This document shows, in pieces, positions 43,675 to 53,493 of a DNA stretch of 64,000 bases. The stretch is from Rothia sp. ZJ932 (GTDB taxonomy: Bacteria; Actinomycetota; Actinomycetes; Actinomycetales; Micrococcaceae), in NCBI RefSeq assembly GCF_016924835.1, contig NZ_CP070480.1, forward strand, positions 1,488,001 to 1,552,000. The letters are read 5' to 3'. The notes below the pieces were generated by a model, which searched no databases, was not told the DNA's origin, and saw nothing but the letters and a program-made list of their open reading frames with translations. The translations under genes and the position numbers were made by a program. Positions within the stretch are counted from its first letter, which is position 1; the number at the start of each line of letters is the position of its first letter.

Positions 43675-45216
43675 CTATCGGGACTCACCTAACACCGCTT
43701 CGATTTCAACAGTTGTTCCCCGAGGCGACCGATTCTTCCATGTAATGGATCCGTTGAGTTCACTAGCCACCAGGGTTTTCACAATTTGGGTTCCCAACCC
43801 ATCTCGGGTTTTGGGTTCAGTTGCAGTCTCGTTCATACCTCGACCGTCATCGCTAATACTCACGGTTAGAGTATGCTGTGCCCTTTCATCGTACGCGCGC
43901 TGTGCATCCATTGTGACTGTTCCCGTCTCACCGGCAAGACCGTGTTCCACCGCATTGGCAACGATTTCGTTGATAACAAGGGCAAGAGGAGTTGCAAATT
44001 TACTCGGCAAAGACCCAAACGATCCCGTAAGTTCGGTGCGGACGTCCTGCCCCGGCGAAGCGAGTTCGGCAGCCAGATGAAACTGACGCCCAATCAAATC
44101 ATCAAAATCAACGTTCTGGGCTAGTCCCTGTGATAGCGCCTCATGCACGGTAGCAATGGTCGCCACCCGTCGCATCGCTTGTTCTAATCCCTGCCGCGCT
44201 TCATCACTTTCCATTCGACGAGCTTGCAAGCGCAAAAGCGCAGAGACGGTCTGCAAGTTATTCTTCACTCGGTGGTGAATCTCCCGAATGGTTGCATCTT
44301 TGGTCATCAACTCAAGCTCGCGCCGGCGCAATTCGGTCACGTCACGGCACAGAATAATGGCGCCAAAGCGTTCTTCCCCCAAGGGGGTAAAACGGCGCAG
44401 AGGTATGGCACGGTAAGTGATGCTGGCAAAGTGCGCTTTAATTTCAGCGCGCCAGGGCATTTTCCCCGCTAAGACCAGTGGCAGGGTCTCATCTACTTGC
44501 TCTCCCTGAGGTAACAGAGCTCGGGTGATATGAGCAAGAGACTGTCCCTCTAGTTCAGCAGAGAATCCCAGCTTCTTATAAATAGAGGTCGCGTTGGGCG
44601 AGGTAAAGGTAATCACGCCCTCGGCGTCCAACACCATCAAGCCATCGCTCACTCGTGGGGCGCCGCGAGTTGTCCCCACAGGAGCAGAAAACTCAGGCCA
44701 GATTCCTCGGCTCGTCATTTTCAATAGTTCCTCGGATAGCTCTCTGTAGACCAGTTCAACGTGGGTTCGCTGACGCGGAGTGTAAGTCTCAGAGTGGACG
44801 CTAAGTAGCCCTAAGGTCCTGCCGTTTCTGGTGAGCGGAACAAGGGTAGTTTGAATATCTAGCCCAGCTACCGTTTCTGAATCCACGTACTTTTCACTGC
44901 ACTGGTTTTTCCACACGCCCAGGGCTTTTAACCGCATCTCTTTTTTCATGCGGTGATCGATAAGGTCTGTATAAAAAAGTGTGTGTACGGTTGACGGACG
45001 CATATGAGCGCAGGCAATAAAACCGCTCTCTTGACCGGGCTCTGTGGGATAGCGTCCGCCCGCCAAAATATCGGAATTGAAATCGGTGGGTAACCACAGC
45101 ACCAAATCACCGTGAGCGGTGTCAGCGATAATTTGCCAGTCACCAATGAGCAGGTGCAGCCATTCCATATCGCCCGGTCCGTACTCTGCGTTCTGGAGGA
45201 AAGGGTCAATGTGCAT
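43675..45216 (-). CDS. pdtaS: sensor histidine kinase PdtaS
   Basis: 513 residues from the ATG at 45216; an ATG six codons upstream is possible. An N-terminal GAF domain and a central PAS domain (VLDAEGVITFTSPNA) precede a HisKA_2 phosphoacceptor region (IREIHHRVKNNLQTVSALL) and the HATPase (LVINEIVANAVEHG, SDDGRGM, DGLGTQIVKTLV). It is soluble with no membrane span. In mycobacteria PdtaS phosphorylates the RNA-binding antiterminator PdtaR, which is not encoded in this window. Its position beside whiB1 is conserved. Confidence 0.9.
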   Translation of the reverse strand: MHIDPFLQNAEYGPGDMEWLHLLIGDWQIIADTAHGDLVLWLPTDFNSDILAGGRYPTEPGQESGFIACAHMRPSTVHTLFYTDLIDHRMKKEMRLKALGVWKNQCSEKYVDSETVAGLDIQTTLVPLTRNGRTLGLLSVHSETYTPRQRTHVELVYRELSEELLKMTSRGIWPEFSAPVGTTRGAPRVSDGLMVLDAEGVITFTSPNATSIYKKLGFSAELEGQSLAHITRALLPQGEQVDETLPLVLAGKMPWRAEIKAHFASITYRAIPLRRFTPLGEERFGAIILCRDVTELRRRELELMTKDATIREIHHRVKNNLQTVSALLRLQARRMESDEARQGLEQAMRRVATIATVHEALSQGLAQNVDFDDLIGRQFHLAAELASPGQDVRTELTGSFGSLPSKFATPLALVINEIVANAVEHGLAGETGTVTMDAQRAYDERAQHTLTVSISDDGRGMNETATEPKTRDGLGTQIVKTLVASELNGSITWKNRSPRGTTVEIEAVLGESR

Positions 45217-45287
45217 GGTTACCACACCTATCATTTTTCATGTTCTGCTGGCCTACTCTACGGCAATTTTAGACCCTGACTGAGGGG

Positions 45288-46649
45288 TTATCCACGGCGG
45301 GCCCCCCGAGAGGGTTGCAAACGGTGACGAACCCTAGCTAACACGGACTTCTTAGTCACAACGGTGGCATTGGAGTGCCCGGCTGCAATAGCGCCCATGA
45401 GCGAGCGTGCCAGTTCAGTGAAAGTATCGGTGAGACTCTGCGCGTCTTTGATCTCTACGATGGTTTTACCGGTGAGCAAGGCTTTATCGAGAATACTCGG
45501 TTCATGGGGTATAAACCCGGTAATGGGAGTTGCCGGGCCGAACCTACTCCACGCGCGCTCCACCTCACCTCGACCGCGTGATCCGGTAGTTTCCGAGCGC
45601 ATTTTATTAATCCATACATGTTTTCGGTGATCAGTTGCTAACTGCAGATGACTCTGGTTGAGTTCCTCGAATGCTCGTACCAGGCGGGGGAAGCCCACCA
45701 CATCTGCTGAACCAACCACTACAATGTCGCTTGCCTGTTCTACTGCGGTGATTGCGGCAGCATTGCGTCTGGGTGCTAAACCGTCGAAGGTAATTTCTTC
45801 GTCGGCTTCAAGGCTAAAAGCAGTATCAATAACAACTGCCTGATAGCGCGAGCGCAGGTAGTCAAGGACGCTGGTGAAAGACTTTTCTCTGACCTCTGGC
45901 CATCTGTCGGCGCGGGTGATACCCGTGATGATGTCGAGGGTTTTACCCGCAAGGTCAATGGAACTCACGTACTCTCGGTATTTTTCGTCGGTGAGCATAT
46001 TGCGGTCGGCGTAGTGGCAGATTTGTGAGATTCCGGAGTACTCATCGAGTAGCCCGAGTGTGATGCCGAGAGCGGGGCCGTAGGTGTCGGCATCAACGAG
46101 CACAGTGGAGTAGCCTTGAGCGGTTAAGGTTGCGGCGAGATGGGTGGCTACCGTGGTACGTCCGGGGGCGCCGGTAGAGCCCCACACGGTGATGACGCGT
46201 CCTTTCTCAGATGAAGTCAGTGAAAGAGCTTCAGCAGCTTCGACAGTGACAGTAGTTGATAAGGCAGCAGTATCTGCCGCAGGTGCCCGGTCGAAGGTCA
46301 GCGTGTGCAAGTTGGCTACCGCTGTTTCGATGCTTTCAATAACCGTCGGGGTATCGGCAAGCGCGTCAATGACGGCAACCCCGTGAATCTCAAGGTCGAT
46401 ACCGGGGTCAGTAACTGCGACCACTGCGACCCCCACCTCATGTAGCTGGGCTACCATCGACTGCGTGAGGTAGTCAGTGTAGTCGGCTACAAGCAGGGCA
46501 GCGCGCACAATGCCGGTTTGACCCAGACCAAAGACCTCCGACATGTCGTGAACGTGACGGGCAACAGTGACGTTTCCTCGCTGAGCTTCGATACCCGCGA
46601 TGAAACGTCCGGAGTGATCAGAAAAAACGACGATGGGAATGCTAGCCAT
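45288..46649 (-). CDS. CpaE/TadZ-like MinD-family ATPase
   Basis: 453 residues. An N-terminal receiver-like domain (about 1-125) precedes a MinD/ParA-type ATPase (about 148-400) with VWGSTGAPGRTTVATHLA, VLVDADTYGPAL and VVIDTAFSLE. The P-loop has Arg where Lys normally sits (GAPGRTT), so classical ATP hydrolysis is doubtful. A basic C-terminal tail (RVRHRLQPSRGARRG) is present. The family positions Flp/Tad pili, but no other tad gene is adjacent. It begins 3 bp after the CpaB-like gene. Confidence 0.8.
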   Translation of the reverse strand: MASIPIVVFSDHSGRFIAGIEAQRGNVTVARHVHDMSEVFGLGQTGIVRAALLVADYTDYLTQSMVAQLHEVGVAVVAVTDPGIDLEIHGVAVIDALADTPTVIESIETAVANLHTLTFDRAPAADTAALSTTVTVEAAEALSLTSSEKGRVITVWGSTGAPGRTTVATHLAATLTAQGYSTVLVDADTYGPALGITLGLLDEYSGISQICHYADRNMLTDEKYREYVSSIDLAGKTLDIITGITRADRWPEVREKSFTSVLDYLRSRYQAVVIDTAFSLEADEEITFDGLAPRRNAAAITAVEQASDIVVVGSADVVGFPRLVRAFEELNQSHLQLATDHRKHVWINKMRSETTGSRGRGEVERAWSRFGPATPITGFIPHEPSILDKALLTGKTIVEIKDAQSLTDTFTELARSLMGAIAAGHSNATVVTKKSVLARVRHRLQPSRGARRG

Positions 46650-46652
46650 AAT

Positions 46653-47315
46653 CTACCCCTGTTTTTTGTAGTCAGAGGGCACGAGGTTGATTTTGTCCTC
46701 GTTGTTGATAGCTTTGAGGATCGCGCTGAGTGATTCTTCGGCTACCAGAAGCTGCACGGCTGACTTACCGGTGCCACCGATGAGGCTTTCTTCGTTGCTA
46801 ATAGTGGAGACCTCTGCGGCTTCCATCACCACCTCGGGATCGTTGTAAGTGGTCGTTGTTCCCTGAGCTTTTGTGGCAATCCAGATATCAACGTGCTTAC
46901 CCGGGGTCAGAGTTGAGGCATAGGCAGAGTCGATAGTGATGCTAGCAGTACGTCGACCGTCGGTGAGTTCTTGAGCAAGAGCTGTTGCGGGCACCAATTG
47001 ACCGCTGGTGATACGCGAAGTCACGACGCTACCCTCCGCGATAGTTTTTTCTTGAGGAATATAGTGCTGCCCAGCTTCAGCTAAGCGCACATCAGCTAGA
47101 GCAAAGTCGCTGGCTTTCACCTCTTCGCCCACCGCCATATCACGGGTAGCTACGTAGAAGGGTTCGGTTTTATTACCGAGACTTACAACACTCACCACCG
47201 CCACGATGGAGAGGGCGATGAGGAGCAGTCCCATGAGAAGACGGGGGTCTTTGAGACCGGGGCGCTGAAATCGAGGGGAAAGCCCCTCGCTGCTTTCGGG
47301 TACGGCTGTGGGCAC
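46653..47315 (-). CDS. CpaB/RcpC-like SAF-domain protein
   Basis: 220 residues from a GTG. One membrane helix (LLMGLLLIALSIVAVVSVVSL, about 26-46) is followed by an SAF domain (VATRDMAVGEEVKASDFAL, GSVVTSRITSGQLVPATAL) and an RcpC-like region. In Tad systems CpaB helps assemble the outer part of the pilus machine. Here it is paired only with a CpaE-like ATPase, an arrangement that may serve another envelope task. It is divergent from an excisionase-type regulator. Confidence 0.8.
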   Translation of the reverse strand: MPTAVPESSEGLSPRFQRPGLKDPRLLMGLLLIALSIVAVVSVVSLGNKTEPFYVATRDMAVGEEVKASDFALADVRLAEAGQHYIPQEKTIAEGSVVTSRITSGQLVPATALAQELTDGRRTASITIDSAYASTLTPGKHVDIWIATKAQGTTTTYNDPEVVMEAAEVSTISNEESLIGGTGKSAVQLLVAEESLSAILKAINNEDKINLVPSDYKKQG

Positions 47316-47524
47316 GGTGTTGTCTTTCGGTTCTGTGCGGTTATTGGTTCTTATGTGGTTCGTTCAGTGGTTGTGAACAGCGGTTCTTGTGGTTGACATA
47401 CGGAGCCTGCGGTGTGACTCGTCATCCTATATTGTGTTCCAAGTGTTTGTTCTCTTCAACTTCATCGCTGGGTCCACTGCCAGTTGTCACCATAAGTGGA
47501 GTGCTTCTGGACCCCCCTAAGATA

Positions 47525-47550
47525 ATCAAACGATATCAAATGAAATCAAA
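47525..47550. promoter_or_regulatory. three ATCAAA repeats at exact 10-bp spacing
   Basis: ATCAAA begins at 47525, 47535 and 47545, so three copies lie on the same DNA face. They are 53 bp upstream of the small regulator gene at 47603 and in the divergent region with the CpaB-like gene. The same doublet recurs at 48493-48508 before the LysM gene. Direct repeats with a helical period are the kind of site bound by BldC-like MerR-type proteins that assemble head to tail. Confidence 0.5.
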
Positions 47551-47602
47551 AAATATTAGTTTACAATTGAAATAACATAAACTTATGAGACGAGGAGACC
47601 CA

Positions 47603-47836
47603 GTGGCAGAGCAACGCTTTTACACCCTGACCGAAGTATCAGAAATTCTGAACATTAGCCTCTCCCAGACCAGGATTCTTGTAACCTCTGGGCAGCTCGA
47701 AGGGATTCAGATTGGCGGACGGGGTCAGTGGCGCGTCGAAAACTCCAAACTTGAGGAATACATTAGCCGCGCTTACGCTCAGACTAAAGAGGCACTCGCA
47801 AAAGGCACAGCCGAAAGTCTCACCAGCGCATCCTAA
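47603..47836 (+). CDS. excisionase-family helix-turn-helix regulator (BldC-like)
   Basis: 77 residues from a GTG with GAGGAG 5 nt upstream; ATG 47585 would add six residues. A single MerR/excisionase-type winged helix (YTLTEVSEILNISLSQTRI, then LEGIQIGGRGQWRVENSKLEEYI) is followed by a short helical tail. It is too small to carry a ligand domain. Size and fold match BldC and phage Xis proteins; no phage genes are near, so a developmental or envelope regulator is more likely. ATCAAA repeats upstream suggest autoregulation. Confidence 0.8.
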   Translation: MAEQRFYTLTEVSEILNISLSQTRILVTSGQLEGIQIGGRGQWRVENSKLEEYISRAYAQTKEALAKGTAESLTSAS

Positions 47837-47841
47837 CAACG

Positions 47842-48369
47842 TTAGGCGGTACCTACTGCAACAATGGAGTGCAATGGCACCACCCTGGTTTTATGAATTG
47901 AGCTTCCTCTGGTGGAAAGCTCGACAAAGTCAGCCCCCACCCGTTCTAAAACGCCCTCACTCGTCAATCGTCCAGCATGGTAGAGGCGAACAGTTTCACG
48001 CGCCTTCACCAGAGCCCTCAGGGCAAAAGCAAACGACAGCTTACGCTGCACTGCCTGAGCATCAACTGTTGAAAACGGCGTCCCGCCTTCCCAGAACACG
48101 ATGCGGGCGGTCGGCATGACGAGGCTTTCAGCTGATGTACGTAGCTGAAGCCAGCCTAACCCCACGTTTTCAAGTACACCATCCCATTTCTGGGCGTCAT
48201 CAGTAAAGGCCTGCACCTGAAAACCTATTTGTGCTGCTAACCGATCCCCCATCATCACCTTGGCAAACTCTGCCCTACGCACTTCTTGCGCATCCAGCTC
48301 AATGGTTCTGGTACGGGCGGTGCTCAGCTGCACTTCGTAGTCTCTAAAAATTCGATCCAGATTCGTCAT
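47842..48369 (-). CDS. conserved hypothetical actinobacterial protein
   Basis: 175 residues from the ATG at 48369 (MTNLDRIFRDYE); an in-frame ATG at 48393 is an alternative. Mixed alpha/beta with no signal or membrane span. The repeated pattern W.GVLENVGLGWLQL and SEGVLERVGADFVEL suggests two related beta-barrel (Sm/PRC-like) halves. It is convergent with the small regulator and divergent from the LysM gene. Function not recognised. Confidence 0.7.
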   Translation of the reverse strand: MTNLDRIFRDYEVQLSTARTRTIELDAQEVRRAEFAKVMMGDRLAAQIGFQVQAFTDDAQKWDGVLENVGLGWLQLRTSAESLVMPTARIVFWEGGTPFSTVDAQAVQRKLSFAFALRALVKARETVRLYHAGRLTSEGVLERVGADFVELSTRGSSIHKTRVVPLHSIVAVGTA

Positions 48370-48492
48370 GTCCTCAACCCTATCGGTCGGCAATGTCTAC
48401 CACCCTGCACGCTAACCAAAATCGAAAACATTTAAGTTTTTTTGCACACAGGGCTTTACAAACGCCACGCAAGCTAAGATACTCTAAGTGTT

Positions 48493-48508
48493 ATCAAATA
48501 GCATCAAA
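48493..48508. promoter_or_regulatory. two ATCAAA repeats at 10-bp spacing before the LysM gene
   Basis: ATCAAA at 48493 and 48503 repeats the pattern seen at 47525-47550. The second copy touches an ATG at 48508, which favours the later start at 48523 for the LysM protein. Confidence 0.45.
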
Positions 48509-48522
48509 TGATAGGTTTAGAG

Positions 48523-49392
48523 ATGAAGATGAACCACCAAGCACCTTCTGCCTCCTCGGCAGACAAGGTGCTCTGTTTAGCTATACCGCTCATCTCCCTA
48601 GTGGTCGCCGGATGCTGCTTCTGGACCATCGGCGCCAGTGAGCTCAAGACAGCAGAGATGCTACTTATGGGCGCTAGTGCCCTGATCGCCTTCGGTGTTG
48701 GTCTGTGGTATATTTTCGCTGCCCTTTACCTACTGCTGACACGCTCCACCCGAAGCGCAGCACAGTCTTTGCCCCGATGGGTGCCGAGGATGATGCGTAA
48801 CGTAGCTATCGGAACTCTAGGTATTAGCGTGTATGCGGCTCCCGCCACGGCTGCTCCCTTGACCAGCGCATCTTCGCCCTCGATCGCCACCGTACACGAA
48901 ACCCACCCATCCTCTCTTGAGCAGTTCTACGGTCACGCAGATGACCTATCAGACTCTCAAAAAGATTCCCTCTCCAGTTTTTTCACCAGTCATCACGCAA
49001 CTGCTGACCACGGTTCTGCCACACCGGCAACAACACGCTGGCAGGGTCAATCCGATCAGCAGTTCGAGAACCTCAATACTCCGCCCCAGCAGTGGCTTGA
49101 AGTTGACCCGCAGACCTTCAAACACGCATCCGCCCACCAAACGCCCAGCATCAATCCTTTCTTCACCGCATCATCGCGTGAAGATCTCAGCGAACGTTCA
49201 GTAGGGATGCTTCACACCGTGCGCAGCGGTGAAACTCTGTGGAGTATTGCCACGAACTACCTACCATCAGGAAGCCCGGATGCAGAAATTATGGAATACG
49301 TATCGGCTATCTACGCAGCTAACTCGCACCAGCTACCGGTAGACGCCAACCTTATTTACGCAGGACAACAACTCATCCTCCCCTTTCAGTAA
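48523..49392 (+). CDS. membrane-anchored LysM protein
   Basis: 289 residues from ATG 48523; ATGs at 48508 and 48529 are alternatives. Two N-terminal membrane helices (LAIPLISLVVAGCCFW, LIAFGVGLWYIFAALYLLL) and a third hydrophobic stretch precede a Ser/Thr/His-rich linker. The C-terminal LysM domain (HTVRSGETLWSIATNY... YAGQQLILPF) is expected to bind peptidoglycan outside the cell. It is followed by the DUF6459-like gene and secA, a conserved actinobacterial neighbourhood. Control by the ATCAAA-repeat regulator is inferred. Confidence 0.85.
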   Translation: MKMNHQAPSASSADKVLCLAIPLISLVVAGCCFWTIGASELKTAEMLLMGASALIAFGVGLWYIFAALYLLLTRSTRSAAQSLPRWVPRMMRNVAIGTLGISVYAAPATAAPLTSASSPSIATVHETHPSSLEQFYGHADDLSDSQKDSLSSFFTSHHATADHGSATPATTRWQGQSDQQFENLNTPPQQWLEVDPQTFKHASAHQTPSINPFFTASSREDLSERSVGMLHTVRSGETLWSIATNYLPSGSPDAEIMEYVSAIYAANSHQLPVDANLIYAGQQLILPFQ

Positions 49393-49421
49393 AGATTTTC
49401 AGCATAGAAAAGAGACGAACC

Positions 49422-49925
49422 ATGAACCAGCAATCAGCTCGCAAAGAAACCTTCGCTGTCTCTGAGGCAGAATACAAGGCAATGCTCGAAATCATCAAGG
49501 AAACAGAACGCCCCATCGTAGCGCGAAAGCAGGGAATTCCCTTGAAAACCTCCTCAGAACTCTGCCAGTCAGTAGAAACGATGTGCAGCGGTCTCTCCAT
49601 TGCCGTCCTCGAAATTTTCGCGGGACGCCGCGCCTGCAGCCAGGTTGCCAAATGGTTTACCGCTGAATGCCTCACTAAGATCAAACGTCGTGCCGATCTG
49701 ACCCGACGCATCCTTGCCAGCAAACAGGGCGAAGACCACCTGCGCAGTCCTTTCGCTCTTAGCGCTCCCCTACCCACTGTGCGCCGTGCCCACGCCCAAC
49801 AAATCAATGAAACAACCGTTGAAGCGTGCGTCATTGTTGAAGACAGCCAGCGCGTACGAGCGTTAGCTTTCAAGGTGCAAAGAATCCACCGGGTCTGGAA
49901 GGTCGTAGAAATAGAAATCGCGTAA
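49422..49925 (+). CDS. Rv3235/DUF6459-like protein
   Basis: 167 residues. The AVLEIFAGRRACSQVAKWFTAE segment, followed by VEACVIVEDSQRVRALAFKVQR and a Trp-containing end (WKVVEIE), fits the Rv3235 family (DUF6459) found between LysM/envelope genes and secA. It is soluble with no known activity. It lies 29 bp after the LysM gene and ends at a strong terminator shared with secA. Confidence 0.75.
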   Translation: MNQQSARKETFAVSEAEYKAMLEIIKETERPIVARKQGIPLKTSSELCQSVETMCSGLSIAVLEIFAGRRACSQVAKWFTAECLTKIKRRADLTRRILASKQGEDHLRSPFALSAPLPTVRRAHAQQINETTVEACVIVEDSQRVRALAFKVQRIHRVWKVVEIEIA

Positions 49926-49942
49926 AAACGCCACTATAAAAT

Positions 49943-49985
49943 ATGCGCGGGCGCTTCACCTGTTTGAAGTGAAGTGCCCGCGCAT
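49943..49985. terminator. bidirectional terminator between the DUF6459-like gene and secA
   Basis: ATGCGCGGGCGCTTCAC pairs with GTGAAGTGCCCGCGCAT with a single mismatch across a 9-nt loop. Confidence 0.8.
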
Positions 49986-50049
49986 TCTTATCTCTTGACT
50001 GAGCCTCTATTCTAGGACTCAGAAAAAACAAAAGCCGTGTAGAAAAAAC

Positions 50050-52650
50050 CTAGTTCTTTTTAACCTGGACTTCGGCGCTGCCGTCCTCACTCGGAGCCGA
50101 GTACTTGAGGAACTTAGGCTGCGGTGGCAGGTTCATCTTGATAGAAGATGAAGTCGTACGCTGCTTGGAAAGATCCAGGTTGTAGAGGAACCCCACGGTC
50201 TCTTCACGGATCGCGCCGAGCATGGACTGGTACATGGCGTAGCCTTCGCGCTGGTACTCAATCAGCGGATCGCGCTGTGCCATTGCGCGCAGACCAATAC
50301 CTTCTTTGAGATAGTCCATCTCATACAGGTGTTCGGGCCAGCGACGTCCAATCACAGACAGCAACACACGGCGTTCAATCTCACGCATTGCTTCTGAGCC
50401 GACCTTTTCTTCGCGCTCTTGATAGATGAATTTCGCATCCGTCAGGATCTCGGTAATCAGCATTTCCTGGGTAATCTTGGTGCGTCCGCCCGCCTGCTCT
50501 TCCAGATCCTCAATAGTTACGGAGATGGGGAAGATCGGCTTGAGCAGGTCCCACAGTTTTTCAAGATCCCAGTCTTCAGCGTGACCCGATGTATGGGTCA
50601 CGATGGTTGATGAGATCACTTCATCAATGAACTTCTGAATCTGTTCCTCAATGTCTGCGCCTTCGAGGATTTCAGCACGATCTGCGTACATTGATTCGCG
50701 CTGACGGTTGAGCACATCATCGTACTTGAGGATGTTCTTACGTTGTTCGGCGTTACGCGATTCAACTTGCCCCTGGGCGGACGCGATGACGCGAGAAACG
50801 AGCTTGTTTTCAAGAGCGGTGTCATCGGGTGCGCCTGCCATGAGTCGGGCGGCTGCCTGACCGTTGAATAAACGCATGAGGTCATCGGCGAGTGAAAGGT
50901 AGAAGCGGGATTCGCCGGGATCACCCTGACGGCCGGAGCGTCCACGTAGCTGGTTGTCGATGCGTCGTGATTCGTGACGTTCGGTACCCAGTACGTAGAG
51001 ACCGCCCAGTTCAATGACTTCCTCATGTTCAGCTTTCACAGCTTCTTCGCATTCAGCGAGGACGCCGGGCCATTGCTGCTCGTATTGTTCGGGGGTACGG
51101 TTGGGGTCAAGACCCAGCTGTTCCATTTTTTCGACAGCGTTGAACTCGGCGTTACCACCGAGCATGATATCGGTGCCTCGACCTGCCATGTTGGTTGCAA
51201 CGGTGACAGCGCCCTTGCGTCCTGCCTGGGCAACGATGGCAGCCTCACGCTCATTGTTTTTAGCGTTTAGCACCTCATGGCGAATGCCCTCTTTGACGAG
51301 GAGCTTAGACAGGTACTCGCTCTTTTCAACGCTGGTTGTACCCACCAGAACAGGCTGCCCCTTAGCGTGGCGTTCTTTAATGTCTTCAACGACTGCCTGG
51401 AACTTGGCAATTTCGTTTTTGTAGACCTTATCTGCCTGGTCTTTACGGTGGATGCCCTTGTTAGTGGGAATAGGCACGACGCCCAGTTCGTAGGTGTTCA
51501 TGAACTCGGCAGCTTCGGTTTCTGCTGTACCAGTCATTCCCGAGAGCTTGTCGTACATGCGGAAGTAGTTCTGCAACGTCACAGACGCCATGGTCTGGTT
51601 CTCGGGCTTAACTTCAACGCCTTCTTTAGCTTCAATAGCCTGGTGAATGCCCTCGTTGTAGCGGCGGCCGGGCAAAATACGACCGGTGTGCTCGTCAACG
51701 ATGTGTACTTCACCATTGACTACCACGTAGTCTTTATTGTTTTTGAATAGCTCTTTTGCCTTGATGGAGTTGTTCAAAAAGCCAATGAGTGGGGTGTTGA
51801 CAGATTCGTAGAGGTTGCGAATACCCAAGTGGTCTTCAACCTTGTCAATACCCGTTTCGAGTACGCCGACGGTGCGTTTCTTTTCATCGATTTCGTAGTC
51901 AATATCGACTTTGAGGTCGCGAGCGATACGCGCGAATTCTGTGTACCAGCGGTTGGCTTCGCCCGAGGCTGGGCCGGAAATAATTAGGGGGGTTCGCGCT
52001 TCATCGATCAGAATAGAATCGACCTCATCGACAATTGCAAAGTTGTGACCGCGCTGGACCTTCTCATCGAGCGTCCACGCCATGTTATCGCGCAAGTAGT
52101 CAAAACCGAACTCGTTGTTCGTGCCGTAGGTAATGTCAGCTTCGTACTGTTTACGGCGCACGTCAGGGCTCTGGTTACCCAAGATGACGCCTGATTCCAG
52201 ACCCAAAAAGCGGTAAACACGACCCATGAGGTTAGCCTGATATTCAGCTAGGTAATCATTCACGGTGACCACGTGTACGCCCTGACCCGAGAGCGCATTG
52301 AGGTAGGCGGGAGCTGTTGCAACCAGTGTCTTACCCTCACCGGTTTTCATTTCCGCGATATTGCCCAGGTGCAGAGCTGCACCGCCCATGAGCTGCACGT
52401 CGTAGTGACGCTTACCCAAGGTTCGTTTAGACGCCTCACGCACTACCGCGAACGCTTCGGGCAACAGAACATCGAGGGATTCCCCCTCATCGATGCGTGT
52501 ACGGAACTTATCAGTCTCAGCTCGAAGTTCAGCATCGGTTAAAGCAACAATGCTTTCTTCAAGAGAGTTAATCGCGTCTGCATAGGCACGAAGCTGTTTG
52601 AGGACTTTCTTGTCTCCGGCGCGGAGTAGTTTTTCCAAGAAAGATGCCAC
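50050..52650 (-). CDS. secA: preprotein translocase ATPase SecA
   Basis: 866 residues. DEAD-type motor motifs are complete: [20 protein letters not shown] (Walker A), the [20 protein letters not shown] region, [10 protein letters not shown] and [12 protein letters not shown]. The C-terminus (AEVQVKKN) lacks the zinc finger, as in actinobacterial SecA1. It drives Sec export through SecYEG and is the main housekeeping copy, downstream of hpf. Confidence 0.98.
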   Translation of the reverse strand: MASFLEKLLRAGDKKVLKQLRAYADAINSLEESIVALTDAELRAETDKFRTRIDEGESLDVLLPEAFAVVREASKRTLGKRHYDVQLMGGAALHLGNIAEMKTGEGKTLVATAPAYLNALSGQGVHVVTVNDYLAEYQANLMGRVYRFLGLESGVILGNQSPDVRRKQYEADITYGTNNEFGFDYLRDNMAWTLDEKVQRGHNFAIVDEVDSILIDEARTPLIISGPASGEANRWYTEFARIARDLKVDIDYEIDEKKRTVGVLETGIDKVEDHLGIRNLYESVNTPLIGFLNNSIKAKELFKNNKDYVVVNGEVHIVDEHTGRILPGRRYNEGIHQAIEAKEGVEVKPENQTMASVTLQNYFRMYDKLSGMTGTAETEAAEFMNTYELGVVPIPTNKGIHRKDQADKVYKNEIAKFQAVVEDIKERHAKGQPVLVGTTSVEKSEYLSKLLVKEGIRHEVLNAKNNEREAAIVAQAGRKGAVTVATNMAGRGTDIMLGGNAEFNAVEKMEQLGLDPNRTPEQYEQQWPGVLAECEEAVKAEHEEVIELGGLYVLGTERHESRRIDNQLRGRSGRQGDPGESRFYLSLADDLMRLFNGQAAARLMAGAPDDTALENKLVSRVIASAQGQVESRNAEQRKNILKYDDVLNRQRESMYADRAEILEGADIEEQIQKFIDEVISSTIVTHTSGHAEDWDLEKLWDLLKPIFPISVTIEDLEEQAGGRTKITQEMLITEILTDAKFIYQEREEKVGSEAMREIERRVLLSVIGRRWPEHLYEMDYLKEGIGLRAMAQRDPLIEYQREGYAMYQSMLGAIREETVGFLYNLDLSKQRTTSSSIKMNLPPQPKFLKYSAPSEDGSAEVQVKKN

Positions 52651-52790
52651 GAGTGTGCTCCTTGAGGTTTCGATGATAATGAAATGTCCAACCGATATTT
52701 GTAAAGGCTAACAACCCATTGTAAAACACCATCAAACGTTTTACTGCGGTGGCGTTCACCGCCGAGCAATGAATTATGCCAAAGACGCAA

Positions 52791-52818
52791 AACTGCCCCT
52801 GCAAAGTGCGGGGGCAGC
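52791..52818 (-). terminator. terminator of hpf
   Basis: Read on the minus strand, CTGCCCCCG and CAGGGGCAG form a hairpin followed by TTTTG, 25 bp after the hpf stop. Confidence 0.75.
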
Positions 52819-52842
52819 TGTTGGTTGTATTAGCGGATTCTC

Positions 52843-53493
52843 TTACTGATCGCTCAGTGAAATCACACCGTAGCTCCAGCCTTTACGGCGGTAGACCGCG
52901 CTGGGGGTGTTAGTATCTGCATCCACGAAGAGGTAAAAATCGTGCCCTACCAGCTCCATGCGATCAACTGCTTCTTCGGCGGTCAGCTTCTCTGCGGGGA
53001 AGCTCTTACGGCGGATTTCGAGAGGTGATTGCACATCATCAGTCAGTGCGTACTCGTTATCGAATGCCGCTTCTTCAACAGGAATGTCTTCAGCGTGGAT
53101 TTCAGTGACTGCGGTCTGATCGGTAACGATGGGCAGTGAACCGGTTGCCTCAGAAACCGAGAGCGGTGAGCGTCCACCGTGCTTCTGCGCCTTACGGCGG
53201 TCGCGGGCTCGACGCAAACGTTCCAGGAGTTTGCCATAAGTGTCATCAAAAACCGCGAACTTATCTGAGCCCGATGCCTCAGCACGCAGGATGGGACCGC
53301 GTCCCACCACGGTTATTTCAACACGAATGGTGTTGGGACCAATATGCCCGTCCTTGCTGAACTTAACTTCGATGTCGGTAACGTGATCGCCAAGCTGCTC
53401 AAACTTTTTAGCTTTGCTCTCTACATGCTCCTGCAGTCGTTCAGTCACTTTGACGTTGCGTCCGTAGACCTTAAGCTCCACGATTGCCTCCAA
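52843..53493 (-). CDS. hpf: ribosome hibernation promoting factor, long form
   Basis: 216 residues. An N-terminal S30AE domain (VELKVYGRNVKVTERLQEHVES, about 1-100) has the basic helix RRARDRRKAQKH. A C-terminal domain (VRRKSFPAEKLTAEEAVDRMELVGHDFYLFVD) mediates 100S dimers in long-form HPF. It silences and protects ribosomes in stationary phase. The upstream region has nested inverted repeats (53529-53560) that may be regulatory. Confidence 0.95.
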   Translation of the reverse strand: MEAIVELKVYGRNVKVTERLQEHVESKAKKFEQLGDHVTDIEVKFSKDGHIGPNTIRVEITVVGRGPILRAEASGSDKFAVFDDTYGKLLERLRRARDRRKAQKHGGRSPLSVSEATGSLPIVTDQTAVTEIHAEDIPVEEAAFDNEYALTDDVQSPLEIRRKSFPAEKLTAEEAVDRMELVGHDFYLFVDADTNTPSAVYRRKGWSYGVISLSDQ

